Assembly (NCBI RefSeq): GCF_004349145.1
Contig: NZ_SMFO01000004.1
Location: forward strand, 186,001-250,000
Direction of reading: 5' to 3'
Origin: Flavobacterium hiemivividum
GTDB taxonomy: Bacteria > Bacteroidota > Bacteroidia > Flavobacteriales > Flavobacteriaceae
Length of the DNA: 64,000 nt
Position 1 is the first letter of the stretch. Every line of letters begins with the position of its first letter. The notes beneath the pieces are model-generated. The model was not told the origin of the DNA and ran no database searches. It saw only the letters and a list, made by a program, of their open reading frames with translations. The position numbers and the translations under genes are program-made. Of the stretch, positions 43,510-52,236 are shown piece after piece.

Positions 43510-43649
43510 ACTGCAAAAGTAATGAATTTGATAATTAGATACTATTTAAAATTGATTTGAAAAGTATTGTTACACAAAGATGCTCAAAGTTTTTTTTAAA
43601 AAAATTATAAAATTCTTCGTGAAGCTTTGTGAAATAGTTTTTTTTAAAA

Positions 43650-44492
43650 TTACTCAAATAAAAACTGCGAGACTTTCTTGTATAATTCGTCGCTGTGCAT
43701 GCTGTGACCTAGACCACTGGTTTCGATAAAAACAGCGTCTTTCCAAGTGCTAGCTATTTTTTTTCCTTCTTCGAATAAAACAACATTGTCCTCCGTATCG
43801 TGGGCGATAAATCCTTTTGTTGGTATTGCTGCGGCAAAAACTTTTCCAGAAAAATTCTCTAATTTCAATTTGAAATGATTGAGATAATGCGCTTCTAAGC
43901 CTCTGGAGATTATAGAATTTAAACTAAGCATTGCGATATAATTATTAAGTATAATATTGAAATCGCTCGGCGAACCTAATAATACCGTTTTTTCAATACT
44001 ATTATTCTGATAGGTGGATTGATAGTATAAACAAGTCTTTCCACCTAGAGAATGTCCGATGAGATATTGCGGTTTAAATTTACCCACTAAAATATCAATA
44101 AAGGCGGCATATTGCGGGATGTTGAATTCCTTTCCGCTCGAAAGTCCGTGAGCTGGCGCGTCGATAGCGATAATAGTACTACCGGATTTTTGTAAATAAG
44201 GTAATATTTTTTCCCAGCGCGAGGCATTACTTTCCCAGCCGTGGGCTAAAAGAACAATTGTATTATTGCCTTTCCAAGTATAGGTTTGAAAATGGGCTCC
44301 GTTGTGATGATAGGTTTCTTGCTCTGTTTCTTGAAGGATTGCCGGAAGCTTGTCCTTAGATAATTTTCCGTCTCTAGGTTCGCTAAATAAAGTATAAGCA
44401 AGTTGAGTCGCTTTTTTGGGGAGTAAAAAACTCAGGAAATTAATGTAAAATCCGACAGACTTAGTAAAAAGGAAGTAGATTGATTTTTTCAC
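43650..44492 (-). CDS. Alpha/beta hydrolase
   Basis: This is a 280-residue hydrolase-fold protein. The N-terminus is hydrophobic (MKKSIYFLFTKSVGFYINFLSFLLPKKATQ) and may be a membrane anchor or signal. An oxyanion-hole HG segment (VLLAHGWESNASRW, about 81-94) is followed by the nucleophile motif LIGHSLGGKTCLYY (Ser near 149) and a late ..FIAHDTEDNVV plus GLGHSMHSDELY, giving the candidate Asp and His. Typical esterase/lipase layout; the substrate is unknown. It is transcribed alone between rluF and the zinc-ribbon protein gene. Confidence 0.9.
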   Translation of the reverse strand: MKKSIYFLFTKSVGFYINFLSFLLPKKATQLAYTLFSEPRDGKLSKDKLPAILQETEQETYHHNGAHFQTYTWKGNNTIVLLAHGWESNASRWEKILPYLQKSGSTIIAIDAPAHGLSSGKEFNIPQYAAFIDILVGKFKPQYLIGHSLGGKTCLYYQSTYQNNSIEKTVLLGSPSDFNIILNNYIAMLSLNSIISRGLEAHYLNHFKLKLENFSGKVFAAAIPTKGFIAHDTEDNVVLFEEGKKIASTWKDAVFIETSGLGHSMHSDELYKKVSQFLFE

Positions 44493-44581
44493 ATGTAGAT
44501 ATTATTGATTTTTATCGGTCATGTGTAATTCGCATTTGATTATTGGTGTTTGCGAAGAAATTACGGTCATGCTCATTTCAT

Positions 44582-44612
44582 AAAAAAAAAGTCCCGATGT
44601 GAATCGGGACTT
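44582..44612 (-). terminator. Terminator of the Nif3/zinc-ribbon operon
   Basis: Stem aagtcccgat / atcgggactt; A-run on plus gives a T-run on minus. Confidence 0.85.
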
Positions 44613-44620
44613 AAATATAT

Positions 44621-45400
44621 TTAGAATTTAGAAAATAATTTTTCCATTTTTTCTTTTTCTTCATCAGCTAAAACGCTGTCAACTAAAATTCTTCCTGAAT
44701 GCTCGTCGATTATAATTTTCTTTCTAGAAGCAATCTCAACCTGAGTTTGAGGTGGAATCGTAAAGAAAGATCCTGCAGATGCACCTCTTTCGATAGAAAC
44801 AACAGCTAAACCGTTACGAACACTTGTTCTAATTCTAGTGTAAGCAGCTAGTAATCTAGCGTCGATTTGAGTTTGGTATTCAGCAGATTGCTCTGTTAAA
44901 TATTCCTCTTCCTTAGCAGTTTCAGACATAATAGCGTCTAATTCTGATTTTTTATGTTTCAAGTGATTTGATTTTACTTCTAATCTTTCTTTCGATTGAG
45001 AAATAACCTCTTTCTTGTGCTCAATAGAAGCTTTCATTTCTTTCATTTGCTTTTCAGCTAATTGAATTTCAAGTTCTTGAAACTCAACTTCTTTTGTCAA
45101 AGAGTTGAATTCTCTATTGTTACGAACACTTTCTTGTTGTTTTGTGTACTTTTTGATAGCTTCTTTGTGCTCATCAATTGCATTCTTTTTTCCTTTGATA
45201 AGGTCCTCGATTACTTCAAGTTCGCTTTTCAATTTTTCAGAACGTGTGCTCAAGCCTGCAACTTCATCTTCTAAATCTTCCACTTCTAAAGGAAGTTCTC
45301 CTCTTACATTTCTGATTTCGTCAATTCTAGAGTCAATAAGTTGTAAATCGTAAATTGCTCTTAACTTGTCCTCAACACTTAATTCTTTCGTATTCGCCAT
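44621..45400 (-). CDS. Coiled-coil protein of the zinc-ribbon family, cysteines lost
   Basis: This 259-residue protein has a long, charged coiled coil (about 15-180) and a C-terminal domain. That domain matches the C4-type zinc ribbon of the COG1579 family: SFFTIPPQTQVEIASRKKIIIDEHSGRILVD. The four zinc ligands, normally CxxC and CxxC, read Ser208-Ala-Gly-Ser211 and Asp232-Glu-His-Ser235. So the fold is probably kept without zinc. I recall the same loss in other Bacteroidota, but cannot check. The gene lies 3 bases after the Nif3-like gene's stop and is co-transcribed with it. The function of the family is unknown; nucleic-acid interaction has been suggested for relatives. Confidence 0.88.
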   Translation of the reverse strand: MANTKELSVEDKLRAIYDLQLIDSRIDEIRNVRGELPLEVEDLEDEVAGLSTRSEKLKSELEVIEDLIKGKKNAIDEHKEAIKKYTKQQESVRNNREFNSLTKEVEFQELEIQLAEKQMKEMKASIEHKKEVISQSKERLEVKSNHLKHKKSELDAIMSETAKEEEYLTEQSAEYQTQIDARLLAAYTRIRTSVRNGLAVVSIERGASAGSFFTIPPQTQVEIASRKKIIIDEHSGRILVDSVLADEEKEKMEKLFSKF

Positions 45401-45403
45401 ATT

Positions 45404-46498
45404 CTATAAGTACTTAACTGGATTTGTATTTTCTTCTGATAAAATGATGGCAAAATTAAGGATTTTTTTCCGAAGATAATCAACAATATAATTTTTTGTA
45501 TAGCGTTCGCTTTCAAAATGTCCAATATCCGCCAAAAGAAGCTGATTTTCGGCCTCATAAAACTGATGATACTTCAAATCAGCGGTTAAAAAAGCATCGG
45601 CTCCAGCCAAAATTGCATTTTTTATAGCATAACTGCCAGAACCTCCCAAGACGGCCACCTTTTTTATTGGTTTTCCTAAAAATGCCGAATGACGAATTCC
45701 ATCCGATTGCATTTTGTCCTTTACAACTGCTAAAAAATCGTTCTCTTCCATTGGAGTGTTAAATTCTCCAATCATTCCTAATCCTATATTTTGATGTTGG
45801 TTTTGCAATTCATAAATTTCGTAAGCGACTTCTTCATACACATGATTACTGAAAAGGGCTTTAAGAATTTTGGATTCTAAATGTTTTTCGAATGTTACTT
45901 CGATTTTAATTTCGGGAGTTTCCACAAATTCAAATCGCTCTCCTAATTGTGGATCGCTATTTTCATTGCCCATATAAGTTCCAATTCCTTTAGAGTTGAA
46001 ACTGCAGTCTTCATAATTACCAATGTTTCCGGCGCCAGCTTCAAAGAGTGCGTTGCGTACTTTTTCAGCGTTTTCTGGAATGGTGTAGGTAATTAGTTTT
46101 CGAATAAAATTTTGCTTTGGAACTAAAACCGAAGTATTAACTAAGCCAATTGCGTCACAAAATATTTTATTAACTCCGTGCTGATGATTGTCTAAGGCAG
46201 TGTGAACGGCATATATGGCAATGTCATTTTTTATGGCTTTTATAATGGAACGCTCGACATAATTTTTACCCGTTATTTTCTTTAGACCTGAGAATAAAAT
46301 AGGATGAAAACAAACGACTAGATTGCATTTTTTTTCAATTGCCTCGTCAATCACATTTTCTAAGGCGTCGTGACACACTAGAACTCCAGTCGCTTCGCTG
46401 TTTTGATCACCGACTAATAGACCAACATTGTCAAAATCTTCGGCATAAGCCAGCGGAGCCATTTCTTCGAGAACGGATAGTATTTCTTTTATTTTCAT
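45404..46498 (-). CDS. Nif3-like dinuclear metal centre protein (with PII-like insert)
   Basis: This 364-residue protein belongs to the NIF3/YqfO family. Metal-binding segments of the Nif3 fold are seen near the start (DNVGLLVGDQ, about 23-32; CFHPILFSGLKKI, about 63-75; YAVHTALDNHQHGVN, about 96-110) and near the end (ADAFLTADLKYHQFYEA; DIGHFESERY). The longer length (about 250 in short forms) comes from a middle insert (about 130-240), which in YqfO-type proteins has a PII-like domain. Role is unclear: it may be a metallohydrolase or a GTP cyclohydrolase-type partner. It is followed by the zinc-ribbon-like gene after 3 bases. Confidence 0.92.
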   Translation of the reverse strand: MKIKEILSVLEEMAPLAYAEDFDNVGLLVGDQNSEATGVLVCHDALENVIDEAIEKKCNLVVCFHPILFSGLKKITGKNYVERSIIKAIKNDIAIYAVHTALDNHQHGVNKIFCDAIGLVNTSVLVPKQNFIRKLITYTIPENAEKVRNALFEAGAGNIGNYEDCSFNSKGIGTYMGNENSDPQLGERFEFVETPEIKIEVTFEKHLESKILKALFSNHVYEEVAYEIYELQNQHQNIGLGMIGEFNTPMEENDFLAVVKDKMQSDGIRHSAFLGKPIKKVAVLGGSGSYAIKNAILAGADAFLTADLKYHQFYEAENQLLLADIGHFESERYTKNYIVDYLRKKILNFAIILSEENTNPVKYL

Positions 46499-46502
46499 GA
46501 TT

Positions 46503-46560
46503 TTTTAGTTTAAAGCTTAAGGTTTAAAGTTTGATGAGTGGATAACTTTAAACTTTAAAC
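46503..46560 (-). repeat. A/T-rich hairpin cluster upstream of the Nif3 operon
   Basis: Arms aggtttaaagtt (46520-46531) and aactttaaactt (46544-46555), with flanking tttaaag-type words. Similar to the element at 41078-41130 after ffh. Possibly a short dispersed repeat. Confidence 0.5.
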
Positions 46561-46690
46561 AAAAGAAACAAAAAATTTATTATAAAGCTAAGACTGCAAG
46601 CTTGATTATAGCAAGACAGTACTAAAGTACAACTTTGAAAAGTGATATGAAATTTAGTTTATGATTAGAATACTATATATAGGTGTACTA

Positions 46691-47302
46691 TTATTTTTTC
46701 TTTCGTTTAAAAATCGACATTCCTTTGCCAAATAAATAAAATAAAATGGTTTTTACTTTTTCTTGTAAAGTTAAGCGCAGTAAAGAAAAAGCCTTTGTTA
46801 TTTGTGCCTCGACTGTTTTAATCGAAACATCAAGATGTTCGGCAATTTCGACGTTGGTTAAACCTTCTTGCTTGCTTAAAATAAAAACCTCTTTGCATTT
46901 TGGAGGTAGATTATTAATTTCTTTGTTTAGAACGGTCACTATTCGTTCCATGTCTTCGGCATTGTTTTCTTGAGCGGCTGTATTTAAAGCTTCAAAATAA
47001 GTTTTTTCGAGCGTAAACAGCGATTGGTTTTTACGGTATTGATCGATAAACTCATTATATACTAGTTTATACAAAAAACTTTGGATGGAATGGCTCTGTT
47101 TTAATCTTGTGCGTTGTTCCCATACTTTAACAAAAACATTTTGAACGATGTCTTCGGCGGTATAAATATTCCTAATAAGACTATTTGCATAAACACAAAG
47201 TTTGTGATGATAAGTATTCATCAAGTACTCATATGCTTTTTCGTCGCCTTTGCTCAGGCGTTCTATGAGAAAGTCATTATTATTAAAATCAGCGCTATTC
47301 AT
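46691..47302 (-). CDS. RNA polymerase ECF sigma factor (FecI-like, Bacteroidota type)
   Basis: This 203-residue sigma-70 factor has region 2 (AYEYLMNTYHHKLCVYANSLIRNIYTAEDIVQNVFVKVWEQR, about 19-60) and region 4 (LPPKCKEVFILSKQEGLTNVEIAEHLDVSIKTVEAQITKA, about 137-176). Both are typical of Bacteroidota FecI-like sigma factors that drive SusC/SusD operons. A basic C-terminal tail follows. It is divergent from the fecR-like gene at 47412 rather than co-directional, with 109 bases between them. It probably controls the SusC/SusD locus to its right and may autoregulate from the shared intergenic DNA. Confidence 0.93.
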   Translation of the reverse strand: MNSADFNNNDFLIERLSKGDEKAYEYLMNTYHHKLCVYANSLIRNIYTAEDIVQNVFVKVWEQRTRLKQSHSIQSFLYKLVYNEFIDQYRKNQSLFTLEKTYFEALNTAAQENNAEDMERIVTVLNKEINNLPPKCKEVFILSKQEGLTNVEIAEHLDVSIKTVEAQITKAFSLLRLTLQEKVKTILFYLFGKGMSIFKRKKK

Positions 47303-47411
47303 GGAAGCAAAGGAAAGAAATTATCAGATAAAATTCATTCGAAATAAAAAAAAGATGAACTAATAATTAGGGTATTGGATTTGGGCTTCGTAGTAGTAAA
47401 AAAGAAAGTCC

Positions 47412-48569
47412 ATGATGACATTGAAAAAAGCAGAACGACTAATTGTAAAATTCATTACAAATCAAGCAAATTTAGAAGAGATTCAAGCTCTTACTGAATG
47501 GCTCGACGGGAATATGGATAATCAAATGGTGTTTAAGGATTTCGTAAAAACAAATTATGCGATTGACTATGCTATGAACACATTTGATTCTAAGGCGACA
47601 AAAAAGGATCTATTGCAAAAAATTAGGGAGGAAAACAATGTATTTCTAAGACGTAGATTTCAATCTTATTTGAAATATGCAGCTGTACTTGTAGTAGGTT
47701 TAAGTGCATTTTATTTTTATCAAAATAATAGTATTTTAAGTCAAAATGACGAAGTTTTAATTCCCAAAGAAGAATTGATTACACTACAATCTGATAACGG
47801 CGAAGTGCAGGTCATTAATCCAGCAATTTCTACAAGCATTACTAATAAGTTTGGACAGATCGTAGGGAAGCAAGATAAAAGTAAGATTATGTATTCAGAT
47901 GAAGAATCTGATGGAGTTTTAGCATACAATACAATAAAGATCCCTTATGGGAAACGATTTCAGGTTGCATTATCAGATGGGACTATTGTACACTTAAATT
48001 CTGGAACTACATTAAAGTATCCTGTTCGATTTTTGAAAAATCAAAACCGACAAGTTTTTCTAACTGGAGAAGCATTTTTTGAAGTTGCCAAAGACAAAGC
48101 ACATCCATTTACTGTAAATACTCGAGAAATGAATGTTGAAGTTCTAGGTACTAAATTTAATATGAGTACCTATCCAGAAGACCTTACCTCTGATGTAGTA
48201 CTTGTAGAGGGAAGTGTAGGACTATATAAAGATCAAAAAACGACTAATAACTTAGTGAAATTAACTCCTGGTCTAAAAGGTTCGAATACTAAAGGACAAC
48301 AAAATATTTTTACCGAAAAAGTAAACACTGATATTTATACTGCATGGGTCACAGGAAGTTTAGTTTTCAAGAACATGCCTTTTGATGCCATTATCAAAAA
48401 ATTAGAACGCCATTATAACGTGACTTTTATTAATAAAAATAAAACGCTTGGAAAAGAAGTTTTTAGTGCGCGTTTTGATAATGAGCCTATTGCTGTAGTA
48501 CTTAAGTTTCTTAATGATAGCTACGCCATCAATTATAAAATAAAAGACAATACAATTATAATTCAATAA
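47412..48569 (+). CDS. FecR family anti-sigma factor
   Basis: This is a 385-residue inner-membrane protein. A cytoplasmic N-terminal domain (about 1-85) precedes one transmembrane segment YLKYAAVLVVGLSAFYFY (about 86-103). A periplasmic FecR domain follows (YGKRFQVALSDGTIVHLNSGTTLKYPVRF, then QVFLTGEAFFEV and MNVEVLGTKFNMSTY), with a C-terminal DUF4974 domain (about 315-385). Such proteins hold the ECF sigma factor and receive a signal from the STN domain of a SusC-type transporter, which is exactly the neighbour to the right. The first two codons are both ATG, so the start could be 47412 or 47415. Confidence 0.93.
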   Translation: MMTLKKAERLIVKFITNQANLEEIQALTEWLDGNMDNQMVFKDFVKTNYAIDYAMNTFDSKATKKDLLQKIREENNVFLRRRFQSYLKYAAVLVVGLSAFYFYQNNSILSQNDEVLIPKEELITLQSDNGEVQVINPAISTSITNKFGQIVGKQDKSKIMYSDEESDGVLAYNTIKIPYGKRFQVALSDGTIVHLNSGTTLKYPVRFLKNQNRQVFLTGEAFFEVAKDKAHPFTVNTREMNVEVLGTKFNMSTYPEDLTSDVVLVEGSVGLYKDQKTTNNLVKLTPGLKGSNTKGQQNIFTEKVNTDIYTAWVTGSLVFKNMPFDAIIKKLERHYNVTFINKNKTLGKEVFSARFDNEPIAVVLKFLNDSYAINYKIKDNTIIIQ

Positions 48570-48720
48570 AAATCCAATACTGTTGCCTATGATGTAAAAC
48601 CAAGAACTAAGGTCGTTTGTACCGCTAAGTAAAAGAGATTGTAAATGCTCGAATATTGGCCGGTAAATAAGCGTAATAATTTAACTAAACTAACCGCATT
48701 AAAAAAAAACATTTGAAAGT

Positions 48721-51700
48721 ATGAAAAAACTATCTAAGAGCACCAGGTTTGATAAACCTTTTTTTAAATTTGATTTAAAAATGAAACTAACCACTTTATT
48801 ATTACTTACTACCTTGTCCGTAGTTCATGCCACTGGACTTTATTCCCAAAAAACAAAGGTTTCATTAATAGCCAATAATATTGAGGTGGCCAAAGTCATT
48901 GAAAAAATTGAAAGTGAAACTGACTATAAATTCATTTTTAACAATAGATCTGTTAATCTCGATCGTACAATAGATATTAAAGTAAAAGACGAAACTATTA
49001 ATTCAGTCTTGAATATTTTATTTAAAGGAACAAGCACAGATTACAAAGTAACTGGAACGCATATTGTTTTAACTTCAAAACAAGAACCGATTTCGAATCA
49101 ATTTAGCAATTCTAAGGCAAATGCGGATATTGTTATAAGAGGAACAGTGACGGATGAAATGGGACTTCCTTTAGTGGGTGTTTCTATCGCTGTTAGAGGC
49201 ACCTCCCAAGGAACATTTACAAACTTTGATGGTAAATTTGAATTAGCACTAACTGAAAAAGGAAAAATTTTAGTCTTTTCACATTTGGGTTATAAGCCAG
49301 CAAGTTTAAAAATCACGAATCAAACGGATGTAAATATAGTTCTTGAAGCAGAAGTTAATGAGCTTGAGGAAGTAGTGCTAGTAGGTTATGGTAATCAAAA
49401 ACGTACTGAGTTTTCGGGAGCTGTTTCATCTGTAAGTACTAAGGATATTGTGCAGGCTGCAACTGGAACTATAGGATTTGACAGAGCCTTAGGTGGTTTA
49501 GTAAAAGGATTACAAGTATCTCAAAATACGGGTCGTCCGGGTGCACCAGTTCGTATCAATATTAGAGGAATTACTTCACCACTATCTGCTGGAGGATTGA
49601 ATCAGCCATTATTTGTTATTGATGGAGTGCCATTTAATATTGATGCAATGCAAGGAGCAAATCCATTGTCGACATTGAATCCTAATGATATTGAAAGCTT
49701 TGATGTATTGAAAGATGCTGGAGCAACTGCTATCTACGGTTCACGCGGAGCCAATGGTGTAATAATCATCAAAACAAAAAGAGGTAAAAAAGGGCAAGCG
49801 CCAAGAGTGAATTTTTCATACGCAACTACTTTAGCTCAACCTGTAAAAACGGTTGGAGTATTAAATGCTAGTCAATATAAAAATTACTACAACTTATTGT
49901 TATCTAATACAGTAGGAGCTATGAATAGCGGTCAATTAGATCCTTTTGTTTCTTTTGATTTAGAGGGTATTGCTAATGTGGCAATTGACTGGGATACCTT
50001 CATGGTAAATTATGATGGTATAAAAGACGATTATTTTGGTACTGCCGATACGGATTGGAACAAAGAAGTTTTTAGAAGTATGGCAATAACAAGACAAGCT
50101 AATTTAAGTTTGAGTGGTGGTAGCGATAAAACGAATTACAATTTCAGTTCTTCTTTTATTGACCAGGAAGGTTTAACAGTTAATGATGAATTTAAACAAT
50201 ATAATTTAGGACTTTCTGTAGATACAGAGTTGAGTGACTATGTAAGATTAGGAAGTTCGATAAATGTAGGACATACTGAGGCAAATTCAGGTGAGAATGA
50301 TATTTTAAATCAGTTCACAGTTAACACTTCTATCGCCCGTGCTCGTCCTGATCTACCTGTGAGAGATGAGAACGGAAAATTATTAGGGCAAATGGATTGG
50401 CAATATGCCTTTTTCCCAACAATGGAGCCGAATCCATTAATGCGTCTAAGCAACAAGACAAACAATAAGTCTTATAACTTAATTAGTAGTGCTTACCTAG
50501 AAGTAGAGCCATTAAAAGATTTAAAGATTAAAACAGATGTAAATGCTTCGGTATTTTACAATAGAAATAGCTCTTTTATTCCAAAAATTTCAGAGACAGA
50601 TTTTCTGTTTTTTCCTAACGATTCTTACTTAAGTGAAGATGATGGTTTGGTTTCAAATGTTACAACGAATCTTACTGCTAATTATGAGTTTAATATTTCA
50701 GATCATAAAATAGGTTTATTAGCAGGAGCTGCTTGGGACAATACCAACTTTAATAGTAAGAGTAATTTTTATGCCGGTTTTCCAGATGATGAGGTTTTAA
50801 TCAATGCTTCTGCAGCAAGAACTGTAATAGGTTATTCTAGTAATAGAGTTGAAACAGGATTGTATTCTTTGTTTTCTCGTTTGAACTACGGTTATAAAAA
50901 CTTATACAATGCCACTTTAAATTTTAGAACAGACACTTCTTCAAAATTTGGTCCAGGTAATAAAAGAGGATATTTCCCCTCCTTATCTGCAAGTTGGAAT
51001 GTTTCTAATGAAGAGTTTTTATTGGATAGTGAGAAAGTAAATGTTTTGAAATTAAGAGCGAGTATTGGTAGAGTAGGTTCTACAAATGTATCTGATTTTG
51101 CTTATTTACAGTTTTTTCAAACTCAATCTGGTAATATTTACAATGGTAATTCAGCTGTTGTCCCTGAGGATAATTTTCCAAATCCTACTATAGGTTGGGA
51201 ATCGACTGATGAGGTGAATTTAGGTCTAGACTTCGGGTTCTTCAATAACCGTTTGAAAGGTAGTGTAGATGTTTACGATAGAAAAACTACTGACGCTTTA
51301 ACTAGAACACCTAGTCCAAAGGAGTTAGGTCCTGCTACTTATTATTCAAACTTTATGGATGTAACTAATAGAGGAGTTGAAGTAAGCATAGGCGGTGATA
51401 TCGTAAGAAGTGAAGACTTTGTTTGGTCTACCAATGTAAACTGGTCGTTTAACAGAAATAAATTGGTGAAATTAAACGGTGCTAGTATCAACCCATTTCA
51501 GTTGGACTACTATATTGAAGGTCAGCCAGTAGGTACGATTAAAGGATATAAAGTGGCTAAGATTTTTCAAACTCAAGACGAAGTAGATGCGTTAAATAAT
51601 GCTTCGCCAACAGGGATTTATGATAAAATGTCAACTAGTGTGGGAGATTTCATGATGGAAGACGTAAATGGAGACGGTCAAATCACAATTGATGACAGAG

Positions 51701-52224
51701 CTATAATCGGGAATATCCAACCAGACTTTTTTGGTGGAATTTCAAATACATTTGCTTATAAAAATTTTAGCCTTAATGCTTTGTTACAGTATTCAGTAGG
51801 AGCAAAATCGATTTGGAATGCAATTCCTACGGGAGTTTACAATTCATTGGGTGAAAATAAATACAGTGAGTATGCATTAAATACTTGGACTCCAGAAAAT
51901 CCAAATGCTCGTTATGCAAAAGCACTTTATTCAGATCCGTCTGCTAATGGTAGAGTTTCAGATAGATATATATATGACACATCTTACTTGCGTTTAAGAA
52001 GCCTACAGTTTAGCTACAATTTTGAACAACAATTGTTAGATAAAATTGGTGTTGATAGAGCGACACTTACGTTGACAGGAACAAATTTAGTAACATGGAC
52101 AAAATGGCCTGGAATAGACCCTGAAACTTTTTCAGAAAGAGGTACAATTACAGATCAAATAAACAATGAAGATCCGTATCCATTAGCTAAGTCATTCTCG
52201 TTAGGAATTCAAGTTCAATTTTAA
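48721..52224 (+). CDS. SusC/RagA family TonB-linked outer-membrane protein with STN domain
   Basis: This is an 1167-residue outer-membrane transporter. A long N-terminus with hydrophobic core (KMKLTTLLLLTTLSVVHA) serves as signal. Next is an STN (secretin/TonB N-terminus) domain (about 48-115), which mediates signalling to FecR. The carboxypeptidase-regulatory domain (IRGTVTDEMGLPLVGVSIAVRGT, about 139-220), the TonB-box-like EEVVLVGYGNQKR and the plug follow. The plug has RINIRGITSPL, FVIDGVPF and IYGSRGANGVIIIKTK. The barrel runs to the end. It forms the channel of a SusCD complex with the next gene; substrates are usually glycans or peptides. Confidence 0.96.
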   Translation: MKKLSKSTRFDKPFFKFDLKMKLTTLLLLTTLSVVHATGLYSQKTKVSLIANNIEVAKVIEKIESETDYKFIFNNRSVNLDRTIDIKVKDETINSVLNILFKGTSTDYKVTGTHIVLTSKQEPISNQFSNSKANADIVIRGTVTDEMGLPLVGVSIAVRGTSQGTFTNFDGKFELALTEKGKILVFSHLGYKPASLKITNQTDVNIVLEAEVNELEEVVLVGYGNQKRTEFSGAVSSVSTKDIVQAATGTIGFDRALGGLVKGLQVSQNTGRPGAPVRINIRGITSPLSAGGLNQPLFVIDGVPFNIDAMQGANPLSTLNPNDIESFDVLKDAGATAIYGSRGANGVIIIKTKRGKKGQAPRVNFSYATTLAQPVKTVGVLNASQYKNYYNLLLSNTVGAMNSGQLDPFVSFDLEGIANVAIDWDTFMVNYDGIKDDYFGTADTDWNKEVFRSMAITRQANLSLSGGSDKTNYNFSSSFIDQEGLTVNDEFKQYNLGLSVDTELSDYVRLGSSINVGHTEANSGENDILNQFTVNTSIARARPDLPVRDENGKLLGQMDWQYAFFPTMEPNPLMRLSNKTNNKSYNLISSAYLEVEPLKDLKIKTDVNASVFYNRNSSFIPKISETDFLFFPNDSYLSEDDGLVSNVTTNLTANYEFNISDHKIGLLAGAAWDNTNFNSKSNFYAGFPDDEVLINASAARTVIGYSSNRVETGLYSLFSRLNYGYKNLYNATLNFRTDTSSKFGPGNKRGYFPSLSASWNVSNEEFLLDSEKVNVLKLRASIGRVGSTNVSDFAYLQFFQTQSGNIYNGNSAVVPEDNFPNPTIGWESTDEVNLGLDFGFFNNRLKGSVDVYDRKTTDALTRTPSPKELGPATYYSNFMDVTNRGVEVSIGGDIVRSEDFVWSTNVNWSFNRNKLVKLNGASINPFQLDYYIEGQPVGTIKGYKVAKIFQTQDEVDALNNASPTGIYDKMSTSVGDFMMEDVNGDGQITIDDRAIIGNIQPDFFGGISNTFAYKNFSLNALLQYSVGAKSIWNAIPTGVYNSLGENKYSEYALNTWTPENPNARYAKALYSDPSANGRVSDRYIYDTSYLRLRSLQFSYNFEQQLLDKIGVDRATLTLTGTNLVTWTKWPGIDPETFSERGTITDQINNEDPYPLAKSFSLGIQVQF

Positions 52225-52236
52225 ATTTAAGTACAG

